This document shows, piece after piece, positions 9,001-18,312 of a DNA stretch of 64,000 nt (the first letter of the stretch is position 1; every line of letters begins with the position of its first letter). Made by a program: the position numbers and the translations under genes. The notes under the pieces are model-generated. The model had not been told where the DNA came from, did no database searches, and worked only from the letters and a program-made list of their open reading frames with translations. This DNA comes from Bdellovibrionales bacterium (GTDB taxonomy: Bacteria; Bdellovibrionota; Bdellovibrionia; Bdellovibrionales; UBA1609): NCBI GenBank assembly GCA_016716765.1, contig JADJVA010000004.1, positions 310,001 to 374,000 on the forward strand, written 5' to 3'.

Positions 9001-9149
9001 ATTGGCTACAAATTTCTGTGATCGGAGCGCCATGTTGGTTTCAATTATCTGAGCTTCAGTTTTATTTTCACGAGGTCCGGTGAGTCTCAATTATTATTTT
9101 TTAAGGTTCCACTCCACCTTCACCGAAAAGAAGTTTTGGGGGTGGAAAG

Positions 9150-10598
9150 ATGGAAGTTTGTATATCCAAAAATAGATTAGCGTCAACGAGTGGACTTTCC
9201 TGCGTACTTTTACTTTTTTTAGCATCTTGCGGTCAGGCGGCATCGCCTACTTCATCCGTGAACCAGCAAACGGCACAGAAAGAAGTTGTTGTTGAGCAAC
9301 AAGAACATCCTCAATCGGGGGTTTATCCGAAGCCCTTCACTCCTCCTGCTTTGACAAGAGGATTGAAATGGGTCAGGTCTCATTCGATGTTTTTATCAGG
9401 TCTCAATGTGAATATGGGAGAGCCTCCGCCTGAAGCCGTGAATGACTACCTTGATCTCTTTAAGGCCAGTGCCGTTCATACCTGGGAAACAGGCTTGCCA
9501 TTTGAAATTGCAGGGTGGCGCAAGCATCGTGCGAACCTCCCATTTGTTTCTTGGGTCAATCAGCTCGGAAATAGCTGGTCCAACGGGCAGTTCATGGGAG
9601 GCCTTCCTCCTGGTCTATCAGGACGAATTGGTTTTCAGATCGGTGATGAACCCTCTGAGATGAGTGATCTTCGCGAGATGGCTGACACGATAAACAAGGT
9701 TCGAAAGTACGATCCAGACGCTTTGCTTTATGTTAATTTCGGAAACATTTCTGGCAATAAGAACTACAATGAAATGGTGGATTATTACGGAAAAATGGAT
9801 GCGGACCTGATCAGCTATGATTGGTATTCACGCCAACAAAGAACTTACAAACCTCTTGAGGGCATTCGCAAAGAGGGTCTTAAATACAACAGGCCTTATT
9901 GGAAGTACTTGAGATCGTACATAGACCAACCAAAAGATAGAATGACCGAAAGTGATGCCCGTTGGGACGCTTTTGGTGGAGTTCTTTATGGGTTCACAGG
10001 ATTCACTTGGTTTCTGTATCAAGTATCGCCGAAGGAATCTGACTTAAATGCGATTCTTTTTGAGGAAAACGCAAATTTTCATGCAAAGAAAACGGCCATG
10101 TACACTGTGATATCAAATATCAATCGAGAATTGGTTGAGTACGGAAAAGTAGTCACTCAGCTGACAAGCACGGATGTTCGCTACAGAGCTTCGCTCTTAC
10201 AGCCGCGAGGGACCAAGGCTTGGTCTTACGGAGCAGGCGATGACCCTTACATAAGGAGTATTCGACCTGCCTCTAAAGAATACTTTCTTGATTTATCGAT
10301 TGGCTTTTTTCGCGACGATCGAGGGGAGCTCTATACCATGATTCAAAACACTCGGCATGCGAGCGCCGACTTTCCTTTGGGAACGATCAAATCCGGTCGA
10401 GTAGAAGTAGATTTCTCCATTAATCCAAATTACGCTAAAGCAGATCAATTGCTTTGGCTGAATACTAAATCCGGTCGTGAAGAAATTGTGTCCCTCAAAT
10501 CCTTGGGTAACAATGTCTATCGACTTGAGGTCTCTCTGCCAGCTGGGGAGGCGATGATGTTCAAGTATGTGACGGGAAAACCTTTTGCACGCCGATGA
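9150..10598 (+). CDS. Lipoprotein with a glycoside-hydrolase-like barrel domain
   Basis: 482 residues. N terminus ends in a lipobox FLASC with Cys 27, then a short polar linker. The body reads like a TIM-barrel glycosidase: alternating strands such as NLPFVSWVNQ, RIGFQIGDEPSEM, ALLYVNFGN, DLISYDWYS and GFTGFTWFLYQ, and a beta-sandwich-like C terminus. The acidic GDEPS and YDW positions are in the places where barrel glycosidases keep catalytic carboxylates, but I cannot assign a family. A ribosome site (GGGGGTGGAAAG) precedes the ATG at 9150. A strong terminator follows at 10629. Substrate unknown; the GH31 gene 1.7 kb downstream suggests a shared carbohydrate theme. Confidence 0.6.
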   Translation: MEVCISKNRLASTSGLSCVLLLFLASCGQAASPTSSVNQQTAQKEVVVEQQEHPQSGVYPKPFTPPALTRGLKWVRSHSMFLSGLNVNMGEPPPEAVNDYLDLFKASAVHTWETGLPFEIAGWRKHRANLPFVSWVNQLGNSWSNGQFMGGLPPGLSGRIGFQIGDEPSEMSDLREMADTINKVRKYDPDALLYVNFGNISGNKNYNEMVDYYGKMDADLISYDWYSRQQRTYKPLEGIRKEGLKYNRPYWKYLRSYIDQPKDRMTESDARWDAFGGVLYGFTGFTWFLYQVSPKESDLNAILFEENANFHAKKTAMYTVISNINRELVEYGKVVTQLTSTDVRYRASLLQPRGTKAWSYGAGDDPYIRSIRPASKEYFLDLSIGFFRDDRGELYTMIQNTRHASADFPLGTIKSGRVEVDFSINPNYAKADQLLWLNTKSGREEIVSLKSLGNNVYRLEVSLPAGEAMMFKYVTGKPFARR

Positions 10599-10628
10599 GA
10601 GAAGACAGTTCAAGGCGGAGGGTCTCTG

Positions 10629-10662
10629 AGCTAGGTTGCTGGAATCAGCGGCCTAGCTTTTG
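10629..10662 (+). terminator. Rho-independent terminator after the glycosidase-like lipoprotein
   Basis: AGCTAGG at 10629-10635 pairs with CCTAGCT at 10652-10658, extended inward by TTGCTG/CAGCGG around a GAAT loop, for 13 pairs, followed by a short T run. It lies 31 bases past the stop at 10598. Confidence 0.75.
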
Positions 10663-10676
10663 CAAGGTTCGATAAG

Positions 10677-12085
10677 ATGTCTATTCATCTGGGCAAATTT
10701 TTCTTATTCTTCCTTTTAGGTGTTTCTCTTGCATTTTGTTCAGCCGTGAGCGCAACAAATGACGCGGGAAGTGGCACAAAGAGCGCCAAATCGGCTTGCC
10801 GAAATCATCTATCGAATAGCGACCGTTCTAACGTAGAGCACCCTCAGACATTGGAGGATCTATTCGTGGCATTAGATGCTCGAATTGGAAGAAGTGACCC
10901 CTTTTTCTCCCTTCCGAAAGTGTCCATCGATTTCATAGCCTTTCCGAGGATTCCTGCCGTTCAGGTTGAGCAAGTAATTGTTGGAAAGGGGTGGTGAGGG
11001 TTATTTTTTGTTTCGCAGGATAGGTCAGACATGGCGGCGTCACGGAGGCCCCAATTTTTTTTGCGCCTGAAAGCGATCCGACTTGGATCATTTCGGCATT
11101 GGGTCCAAGGGTGGCGGCATTTCTTGGATTTCGCCTTATCAGAAGCGACCTTATGTATGCACCTAACAGTGTCCTATTCAACCAACGAATTGCTGCTTTA
11201 AACAAAGTCTTAAAAAGACATGGGTTCGAAGAAATTCCGGCGAGGTGGACGGCAGAAATTCAAACCGCGGTGAGCCCTGATGGGATCAAGTTGAGTTATT
11301 CGGAAAATTACGTTCGTGGGTTCTATTTCAAAAACCTAGTTCCGTTTGCCCCCAAGGAAATCGTTCACGATACGGCTCATCATGCGCTCGACGTGCTTTG
11401 GACTCAAGATCAATTGGCACCCATGAAAGCCAGAATGGGCATGGTTATCACCTTTGCAGATTTTATTCGGGAATTTAAGTTTGATGCAGAGGAATATCCA
11501 TTGCTGAGTGTTTCTCGCTACCGGGAGGCATTGATCGCTTTGCTATTCCAAACGCAAGCAAGAAATAAGGACAACCATTCCGGAAACACGCCAATTATAT
11601 TGTTCTCCGATTCTCCTGATGAGCCCGAAAATAATTCGTTCTTTCGACTCTTGAGTTCACATTTGGGAATTGAATTTACACCTCTATTCACTGAATCCTT
11701 TGAGATCCAGTTTAACAGACCATATACTGTGGGTCAGTGGTTTTATAAATTGCTTTTTGATCGCTCGATTCCGCTTATAAAAAATAATACCCCAGATAGA
11801 GATGGTGATTATAAGAGTCTTCAAATACTGAGGAGCTACACAGATAATGCCTACCAGGGGGCCATAGGTGAGTTGGCAATGAGGAGTAGGCAGTTTTCTG
11901 TTGAAGTCGCTGAGCTGTATAGGCAATTTAAAGGGATAGGGGCAACGAGAAGGTCGGAGTTAGACTTAGTTCTTGCTGAATATAACAACAAGCTCGACAC
12001 AATTGGTGGCGTTGCTGCAAAGGAGCACCCGCTAAAAGCGATCAAAAGGCGTATCAGGGAATTTCGCACGGTAGTTGGCGATTAG
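10677..12085 (+). pseudogene. Exported protein of unknown function, split by apparent frameshifts
   Basis: An N-terminal frame (10677-10997) gives a signal peptide (FFLFFLLGVSLAFCSAVSA) and about 80 mature residues. A second frame, open from 11024 and running to 12085, gives about 350 residues beginning VRHGGVTEAPIFFAPESDP and including VHDTAHHALDVLW. Between 10997 and 11024 neither frame is open, but the third frame is (to 11070). Two frameshifts, at about 10990 and 11025, would join all pieces into one protein of about 465 residues. The second frame has no good start or ribosome site of its own (only a TTG at 11099). Frameshifted gene or sequencing errors near G and T runs are both possible. 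No known family was recognised. Confidence 0.55.
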
Positions 12086-12272
12086 TCTCTGAATTCGTTG
12101 AGTTCATAGTTCGTAGTTTATGGCTTCGCAAAATCTTTCATTCATGCTGTTGGGTTACATAAGAATTTAACTTTAAAACAGTTGTGCACAGTGCAACAGC
12201 TCCTTTTTTATGGCAATGCCTCCTCAGATCGGGTTATGAATTTTAAGGGGATGTCAAAAAAAGGGGGAGAAT

Positions 12273-14807
12273 ATGATATTCAAGTTAGCACGGGAAGTGC
12301 TCGCGACTGTTTTTTTACTTTTGCCGATCTGTGTGGCACAAGGCTCGCCAGAAACTCTCTTATTTAATTTTTATCGCAGCAATCAGTATGTTCAAGTAGA
12401 AATCTGGCAGGAAGATCTCTTTCATTTTAGATTTGGTTCCAGCAAAAACCCAGGTTCGCCCATTTGGACGACCCCTTCTGTTTTGAGTGAGCGTCGCAAT
12501 CCCTCTCAGGCATTCCTTCGTCGTTCAAATGCTCAGGGGGAGCAAGTGATCGAGACAACTGAGTTCATGATTACGGTCAGCAACGATCTGCCGTGCATAA
12601 ATGTTGAAGATAAAAAAAATCACCAGAAACCACTGACCAATCTTTGCGTTGCGAAGAACGCGGGCTCCGGTATGCAGCTCAAGATCGACCAACTAGGAAT
12701 GAAGCAGGTGTTTGGCTTGGGTCAGCAGCTCGATGATCCAAGAAAAGACGGCGGATTGGGCGACGATTGGGTTGGGAGAAAAAGGGTGTCGCCGGGTCCC
12801 TATGGCAATTTTATGAAGGAGTTTATAGGAGGAGCCGTTGGCGATACACAAATCCCTGTTCTCTACGCAATGGGTGATGGCTACCTTGGCTACGGAATGT
12901 ATTTTGATAGTCTCGCAAAGCTTTCATTTGATTTTCAAAGTCAACCTTGGAGCGCTTCGACAGATTCTGAGGATCTCAGCGGCTTCTTTTTTACGGGTCC
13001 CAATCTAAAAGATTGGCGGAGCGACTACATAGCTTTGACGGGTCGGCCACCGGTTCCACCGCGAAAGATGTTTGGTCTCTGGGTTTCTGAATACGGTTAC
13101 GACAACTGGCAAGAACTGGAGTCAAAACTTCAGTCTTTAAAAGCCAAAAACTTCCCTGTCGATGGTTTTGTGATGGACCTTCAGTGGTTTGGAGGCGTTC
13201 AGTCTCATTCCGATCACACGCCAATGGGAAGGCTTCAGTGGGATGAAAATCGATTTCCGCAGCCTGCAAAAAAAATAGCGGAGCTTGATAAAAATGAACA
13301 TCTCGGACTGATTTTGATTGAGGAGTCTTATGTTGGAAAGGGACTTCAAGAGCACCAGGAATTGGCGAGTCGAGGCCTTTTGGCAAAAGACTGCTTCAAT
13401 TGTGGGCCTAGTTACAATGATACGAATCCCTGGTGGGGCAAAGGCGGCATGATTGATTGGACAAATCCAGCTGCTCGAAATTACTGGGCTGAATCTAAGC
13501 GCAAAGCCTTGGTCGACATGGGAGTTCAGGGACATTGGACAGATCTGGGCGAACCAGAAATGTTTCAGCCCTGGTCGTGGTACAGTGGATGGCCCGAGTT
13601 GGGATTACACAATCATGCCTCGATTCACAATTATTTCTCTTTTTCTTGGCACCAAGGGATTGTTGAGGGCTACTCGAAGTTTCATCCGGAGCGCCGGCCC
13701 TTTATCCTGAGTCGATCAGGTGGACCAGGATCCCCGAGATTTGGTGTTGCAATGTGGTCTGCGGACATTGGCTCAAATATGCCAAGCCTCGCCTCGCACC
13801 TCCGTGCACAAATGCACATGTCACTTTCTGGATTCGATTTTTATGGTTCAGATATAGGAGGTTTTCATCGAGGAGGGCTCGATGGCGATCTCAATCTTCT
13901 TTACACTCAGTGGTTTGCCAACTCTTCGCTCCTCGATATTCCTGTGCGGCCCCACGTTGAGAACACTTGCAACTGCAAAGAAACAGCTCCTGATCGCTTA
14001 GGTCACGAAGAGAGCAATCGTGCTAATATCAAATTGCGTTATCAATTGGCACCCTACTACTATTCCTTGGCTCATGCGGCTCATGAAAATGGCGAGGCTA
14101 TTTTTCCTCCTGTCTTCTATCATTTTCAAGATGATCCTTTGGCTCGCGGTATGGCTCATCAAAAGATGATCGGTCCCAATCTGATGATGGGAATTACGGC
14201 CTCCTATGTCGAGACAGTTCGGAAAATCTACTTACCCAAAGGAACTTGGTACGAGTTTTACGAGAATAGTCCAATTGTCAGTCGAGGAGAGTGGGTCTCA
14301 GCTCATCCGTTTTGGAAGACCGGAAAATTTCAGCTTCCGCTTTATGTGAGGGAGGGTGCAGTTCTTCCACTGATGGGAGAAACAGTTCGACACTTGGAAA
14401 AAAGCTCTGGTGGGGCGGAGGAATTGAGGATTTATCCGTCGAAGAACGGAGGAGAGTTTGTCCTTCGTGAAGATGATGGAGAGACAACTGCCTATATGGC
14501 TGGAGCTATAAAGAGAACCAAAGTATCCCACCAATCCGTTGGCAGTGATTATGTTGTGAGGATTGGATCGAGCGAAGGCACTTATGCTGGAGCATCAAAT
14601 GGGAGAGAGTGGAAAGTGCAAGTCATCAGCCATCGCCCTGTATCCAGTATTTCCTGGAACGGAAATTTACTGGCTAAATCCAACCAAAAAATACCCGGGG
14701 GCTTTGGATCATGGGTTCAACCAGTTGGGAAAGGTCCCATTACGGTCTATATTCCGCGAACGGACGATCAGATTTTAAAGGAATTGAAGGTGAGCTATGC
14801 CGAATAA
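12273..14807 (+). CDS. Exported glycoside hydrolase family 31 alpha-glycosidase
   Basis: 844 residues with a signal peptide (hydrophobic 8-20, VAQG cleavage). The order fits GH31: N-terminal beta-sandwich with a FGLGQQLDDP-type segment (about 145), then the barrel starting at PPRKMFGLWVSEYGYDN, and two C-terminal sandwich domains. The catalytic nucleophile is Asp 424 in GHWTDLGEPE, and the acid/base is Asp 498 in MWSADIGS; both match GH31 signatures. The family cleaves alpha-glucosides, alpha-xylosides or sulfoquinovosides; I cannot choose the substrate. The enzyme should act in the periplasm or outside the cell. The ATG at 12273 follows AAAGGGGGAGA, a good ribosome site. Convergent with marC. 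Confidence 0.9.
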   Translation: MIFKLAREVLATVFLLLPICVAQGSPETLLFNFYRSNQYVQVEIWQEDLFHFRFGSSKNPGSPIWTTPSVLSERRNPSQAFLRRSNAQGEQVIETTEFMITVSNDLPCINVEDKKNHQKPLTNLCVAKNAGSGMQLKIDQLGMKQVFGLGQQLDDPRKDGGLGDDWVGRKRVSPGPYGNFMKEFIGGAVGDTQIPVLYAMGDGYLGYGMYFDSLAKLSFDFQSQPWSASTDSEDLSGFFFTGPNLKDWRSDYIALTGRPPVPPRKMFGLWVSEYGYDNWQELESKLQSLKAKNFPVDGFVMDLQWFGGVQSHSDHTPMGRLQWDENRFPQPAKKIAELDKNEHLGLILIEESYVGKGLQEHQELASRGLLAKDCFNCGPSYNDTNPWWGKGGMIDWTNPAARNYWAESKRKALVDMGVQGHWTDLGEPEMFQPWSWYSGWPELGLHNHASIHNYFSFSWHQGIVEGYSKFHPERRPFILSRSGGPGSPRFGVAMWSADIGSNMPSLASHLRAQMHMSLSGFDFYGSDIGGFHRGGLDGDLNLLYTQWFANSSLLDIPVRPHVENTCNCKETAPDRLGHEESNRANIKLRYQLAPYYYSLAHAAHENGEAIFPPVFYHFQDDPLARGMAHQKMIGPNLMMGITASYVETVRKIYLPKGTWYEFYENSPIVSRGEWVSAHPFWKTGKFQLPLYVREGAVLPLMGETVRHLEKSSGGAEELRIYPSKNGGEFVLREDDGETTAYMAGAIKRTKVSHQSVGSDYVVRIGSSEGTYAGASNGREWKVQVISHRPVSSISWNGNLLAKSNQKIPGGFGSWVQPVGKGPITVYIPRTDDQILKELKVSYAE

Positions 14808-14818
14808 CCCGAGGGCGA

Positions 14819-15454
14819 TCAAGCTCTGATAATTTTTTGTACGTAGGGAGTGAGGCCTCGGAAGAAATATTCTACGGCAATCATCATAATGATGAGGCCC
14901 ATCAGGCGAAAGAAAACCTTGTTTCCGCTATTTCCCAGGAGGCTCAAGATCCGCTTTGAGCCAATAAGGAACAGAAAGTTGGCCAAACAGACCAGGGCGA
15001 TGTTGCTGAACAAAATTGACTTGTGAACAAGGCTGTTGGCTTCCTGAATCAAAACAATCACAACCGTGATGGCTCCCGGACCGCAAATCATTGGAATAGC
15101 GAGAGGGGTGATTGCAAACTCCTCTATTTCTAATCGTTCTGCTTTGGAGAGAATTTTTGTTCGAGAATTCTTTCCTTGAAGCATGTCGTAACCGGTAAGG
15201 AAAAGAAGAATGCCGCCAACCACTCTCAAACCATCTATAGATATGCTGAAAAAATTAAACAGAAATTGACCCGTCAGTGCAAAGAGAATCATCAAAACAA
15301 AGGCAACCAGAGAGGCTGTCCTGGCCACACGAATAGCTTGGTCCCGTTTGACTGAATCGGTGAAGGCAGCGTAAACGGGCAAGGTTCCCAGCGGATTCAC
15401 AATGGTAAAGATACTCATGAAAGTGTAAAGAAAGTAGGTAAGGATATCCTTCAT
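14819..15454 (-). CDS. marC: MarC/UPF0056 family integral membrane protein
   Basis: 211 residues, six predicted spans. The family patterns TIVNPLGTLPVYAAFT near the N terminus and FAITPLAIPMICGPGAIT in the second half are clear. MarC-family proteins are inner-membrane proteins with no proven transport role. The ATG overlaps the stop of the zinc-finger/histone-fold gene by one base (TAATG), so the two are coupled. The gene is convergent with the GH31 gene, 11 bases apart. Confidence 0.9.
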   Translation of the reverse strand: MKDILTYFLYTFMSIFTIVNPLGTLPVYAAFTDSVKRDQAIRVARTASLVAFVLMILFALTGQFLFNFFSISIDGLRVVGGILLFLTGYDMLQGKNSRTKILSKAERLEIEEFAITPLAIPMICGPGAITVVIVLIQEANSLVHKSILFSNIALVCLANFLFLIGSKRILSLLGNSGNKVFFRLMGLIIMMIAVEYFFRGLTPYVQKIIRA

Positions 15455-15996
15455 TATTTCTTAAAATCTCTCTCCATGACGGTTTTTCTTCCGTCTGCAC
15501 GGGCCGAGTCCATTGCCTTATCACACAGCGAGCGGATCTGATCCGAGAGAGCCTGTAGGACCTCTCCGGAGGTATTCATTTCTGAACTTCGCCGAATGTA
15601 GTCCTTTACTTTTGAGGCCACAACGAGAACTTCCGTTTCGCGTACTTTTTTTACTGTGAGTCCTTGAGGATTTTTTGGTACCAAAAAGACTCGGGGGTTC
15701 GCCATGGGTGCTGCAGCTTTCGCAACGGCTGGTACCGGCGCCGAGGGGGCCGCCGAGTCAGCTGATTCCAATTCCTGTTTCCACTGTTCAAAGCTGGGGG
15801 ATTTTTCCTCAATTGCGTAGGCATCACGGTGTCTTGCGGAGGGGAGATGGCGCTCAAAACAGGGGATGGAGCAGAACACGAGCCCAGTTCGATTGCGATT
15901 ACAGGTTGAAACATTGCATTTGTAGTGGGTCCTTTGATAGCCAATATCAAGCTTGCAGGAACTGCATTTTCGCCAATAAAGTGAAGAAATATCCAT
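15454..15996 (-). CDS. Zinc-finger/histone-fold fusion protein
   Basis: 180 residues from the ATG at 15996 (a TTG at 16026 would add 10). The N-terminal part carries eight ordered metal ligands, C11-x2-C14, C27-x4-C32, C42-x3-C46, H50 and H56, like a HIT/MYND-type zinc finger. An Ala/Pro-rich linker (about 70-110) follows. The last 61 residues (about 120-180) read as a single histone fold: helix-strap-long helix-strap-helix, with SKVKDYIRR, the turn EMNTSGEVLQAL, and DGRKTVMERD, which keeps the Arg-Thr...Asp clamp of histones. It resembles the stand-alone histone known from Bdellovibrio. The protein probably binds DNA or a histone partner, with the finger adding another contact. Translationally coupled to marC. 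Confidence 0.75.
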   Translation of the reverse strand: MDISSLYWRKCSSCKLDIGYQRTHYKCNVSTCNRNRTGLVFCSIPCFERHLPSARHRDAYAIEEKSPSFEQWKQELESADSAAPSAPVPAVAKAAAPMANPRVFLVPKNPQGLTVKKVRETEVLVVASKVKDYIRRSSEMNTSGEVLQALSDQIRSLCDKAMDSARADGRKTVMERDFKK

Positions 15997-16223
15997 GGTT
16001 TGAGTGTAATCGCGGAAGCCGCTCAACGGTAGCCCAAATTCACAAGATCATCTGATTTGCGGCACACTCCTATTTGTATTTGACAGGTTCTCGGGCGCAT
16101 TGCATTATCGGCCAGACAATGGTCTAGGTGCCTTCAGAGTAGGGGCTTTGGTGGGATTTAGCCACAATAACTTAATGATGCTTCTTTTGGTGAGCAAAAG
16201 TGAGCGAACGAAGGGAAAAAGAA

Positions 16224-17201
16224 ATGGAAAAGGAAACAAAAGGAACGGGCAGCCTGTTCTTGGGATTGGCGTTAGCAGTGAGTTTGTCCTACGGTACCTT
16301 GTCTCATGCTCAGGAATCTTCCGAGACCAAAGCAAAACTGAAAGATGTTAAAGGAGACGAAGGTCAGAAAGATGTTGATCAATTGATCACAAATAAAAAA
16401 CTGCGTGCAGAAACTGGTTCTAAATCAAAGGTTTCTCTCTCGGCGTCGTTTGGTTACAACGGTGGGTCTGTTGAAAAGCCAGGCAATAAAATTCGTCCAA
16501 ATATCAAGGCTGCGAAAAATGAGACCGCAGTAGCTGGAATTTCCGGTGCGGTATCCGGGAAATATCGAGTGGGTGAGCAGTCTTCTTTGAGCGCAGGAGT
16601 CGGCATCATGATGTTGGCGCCATTTCATGAGTCTCTTGATGCCAGGACGACCAAGAACCAAAAGGGAAAGGACTTGGAGCGAAGAAATATCTCTGATCCC
16701 TATTTGACTTACACCTACCTGGATAAATTGGCCGGAGTTCAGTCTGTCACGACGGTAACTGCAATTGCTGTCACGGAAGCGAGCTCTCGAGCAAGTGGTT
16801 ATGTTGCGGGATTTGGTGTGGATCAGATCTTTATGAAAGATATTGGTACGAGCGGTTTGAGTTTGGGGCTTGTTTTGTCAGCAGAATCGAATGTTTTCGA
16901 TAAGTTTACCGACGAGGCAAAGGCAAATAGTTCAGATTACAAATTTGGAACCGCTGCAGTTTTGGAGTATGTGATTAATGACACCTTCAATTTTCGCACA
17001 CTTCTGGCGCAGTACATTGGGCATGGTCGAAATGCAAAGAGCGCCTGGACTTTTTATCAAGAGACCCTCTATCAATCGGTTGGATTGGGTATTTCAGTGA
17101 CCCGGGATATTTTCCTTTATCCAAATGTTCAGTTTTTGCCAGAGCATCCAAGATCAGATCGCACCAATGTGGCTCTGAGTGCGAATATCAATGTGTTTTA
17201 A
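16224..17201 (+). CDS. Outer-membrane beta-barrel-like protein
   Basis: 325 residues from the ATG at 16224, chosen because AAGGGA lies 8 bases upstream and the signal peptide (LFLGLALAVSLSYGTLSHAQ) is then of normal length. After a Lys-rich N-terminal stretch the protein consists of alternating amphipathic strands (KVSLSASFGYNGG, AAVAGISGAV..., SSLSAGVGIMML) and ends in a strand closing with Phe (VALSANINVF), the usual end of an outer-membrane barrel. No enzymatic motif was seen. Transcribed alone, with a strong terminator at 17232-17267. Function unknown; likely a porin or surface structural protein. Confidence 0.65.
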   Translation: MEKETKGTGSLFLGLALAVSLSYGTLSHAQESSETKAKLKDVKGDEGQKDVDQLITNKKLRAETGSKSKVSLSASFGYNGGSVEKPGNKIRPNIKAAKNETAVAGISGAVSGKYRVGEQSSLSAGVGIMMLAPFHESLDARTTKNQKGKDLERRNISDPYLTYTYLDKLAGVQSVTTVTAIAVTEASSRASGYVAGFGVDQIFMKDIGTSGLSLGLVLSAESNVFDKFTDEAKANSSDYKFGTAAVLEYVINDTFNFRTLLAQYIGHGRNAKSAWTFYQETLYQSVGLGISVTRDIFLYPNVQFLPEHPRSDRTNVALSANINVF

Positions 17202-17231
17202 TTAGAGAAATCTAAAAAATATTGCACGAAA

Positions 17232-17267
17232 AACGAGAACCTGCAGAGAAGGTTCTCGTTTTTTTTA
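17232..17267 (+). terminator. Rho-independent terminator
   Basis: AACGAGAACCT (17232-17242) and AGGTTCTCGTT (17250-17260) form an 11-bp stem with a 7-base loop, followed by a run of T. It ends the barrel-protein gene; the A-rich left side may let it also serve the opposite strand gene ending at 17289. Confidence 0.85.
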
Positions 17268-17288
17268 GGCTTAGCTTTAGCTTTAATG

Positions 17289-18032
17289 TTAGCTTTTGTT
17301 TTCACTTGAGCGCAACTTCTTGTTGAGTGCTTGGTACTCCTTTTCCATGAAATACCCATTTATGGTCGCCTTTTTTCTGTAGTACTCCAGTGTTTCGCGG
17401 GCCTGAGCGTACTTTTTGTTTTCAATGAGCAAAGACACATAGTTGCGCGCCAGTGAAATTTGAAGGGTGCGAGGTGCGCTCGCAAGGATTCCTTTGTAAA
17501 CTTTAAGAGCCTCTTCTGTCCGGCCTGTTTGACTCAATACTTCGGCGTAGCTCGCGAGAGCCGCTTTGTCCTTACCTCCCAATTTGGAATAATCTTTGAG
17601 TGTTGCTGAGGCTGACTGAAGATCGCCTGTTGATTTTTCCAACTGTCCAAGTTTCGCGAGCAAGGAGATGTCCTTGCTCGAACGATAGAGGCCTTTGTAG
17701 GCGTCTTTCAAACAGTCATATTTGCGTCTGCTTGAACAAATCTCAATGAGATTGAGGTGGTCCTTGGGGCTCGCCGTACCTGTCAATTCCTTGATCTTGA
17801 GTGGAATGATCGCGAGTGAATAATTGTCCCAGTGCACAACATGGAAAAAGACCGCCAAAATCAGAACGGCACCGGTCATTATTGTGAAATTTGTTTTGCG
17901 AAAGCGTTCTTTTTCAACAGCTTCTGTCTGCGGTGATTCTGTCCAGCCACAAGAACAAATTATCATTGTTGAAAAAATTCTTTCTGGCGGAATCGTTTTT
18001 CCGCAGGCTTGGCAACTGATAAAATTTGTCAA
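17289..18032 (-). CDS. Zinc-ribbon, single-span TPR protein
   Basis: 247 residues: an N-terminal zinc ribbon (SCQACGKTIPPERIF...CSCGW), one transmembrane helix at about 52-68 (MTGAVLILAVFFHVVHW), and a C-terminal run of tetratricopeptide-like helices (LGQLEKSTGDLQSASATL, AEVLSQTGRTEEALKVYKG). The zinc ribbon would be cytoplasmic and the TPRs periplasmic. Such proteins are common adaptors; the partner cannot be named. It is convergent with the barrel-protein gene and divergent from the acyl-CoA gene, with no operon mate. Confidence 0.75.
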   Translation of the reverse strand: MTNFISCQACGKTIPPERIFSTMIICSCGWTESPQTEAVEKERFRKTNFTIMTGAVLILAVFFHVVHWDNYSLAIIPLKIKELTGTASPKDHLNLIEICSSRRKYDCLKDAYKGLYRSSKDISLLAKLGQLEKSTGDLQSASATLKDYSKLGGKDKAALASYAEVLSQTGRTEEALKVYKGILASAPRTLQISLARNYVSLLIENKKYAQARETLEYYRKKATINGYFMEKEYQALNKKLRSSENKS

Positions 18033-18312
18033 CCTTGTCCCCCTTGTATCAAAAAGGATCTACTGCGCCTTTCTCAATGTTATTTCACAACAGAAAAGCC
18101 AGATGTGGTCCCTCATGATCCCCATTATTAATTACCCTCTGACTGCTGTAGAATCCACAATCTGTGCCACTTCAGCAGCCCTTTAACGAGGGGTCGAGGA
18201 TATTCGAAAGACGAACTTCTTTACATTGGCTATCTATTGAACATCCTTTATTATTACTGGAAATATTTGCATTGAGATGGAACGTTTAAGATTGGGATAT
18301 GGAGGCCTAGAC
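18033..18312. other. Intergenic region between divergent genes
   Basis: 280 bases of upstream region for both neighbours. Nothing beyond the ribosome site at 18301 (GGAGG) was recognised. Confidence 0.4.

Noticed and set aside
12333..12350. Second sigma-54-like site (TGGCAC...)
   Set aside because: It has TCGC instead of TTGC at -12 and lies inside the GH31 coding region.
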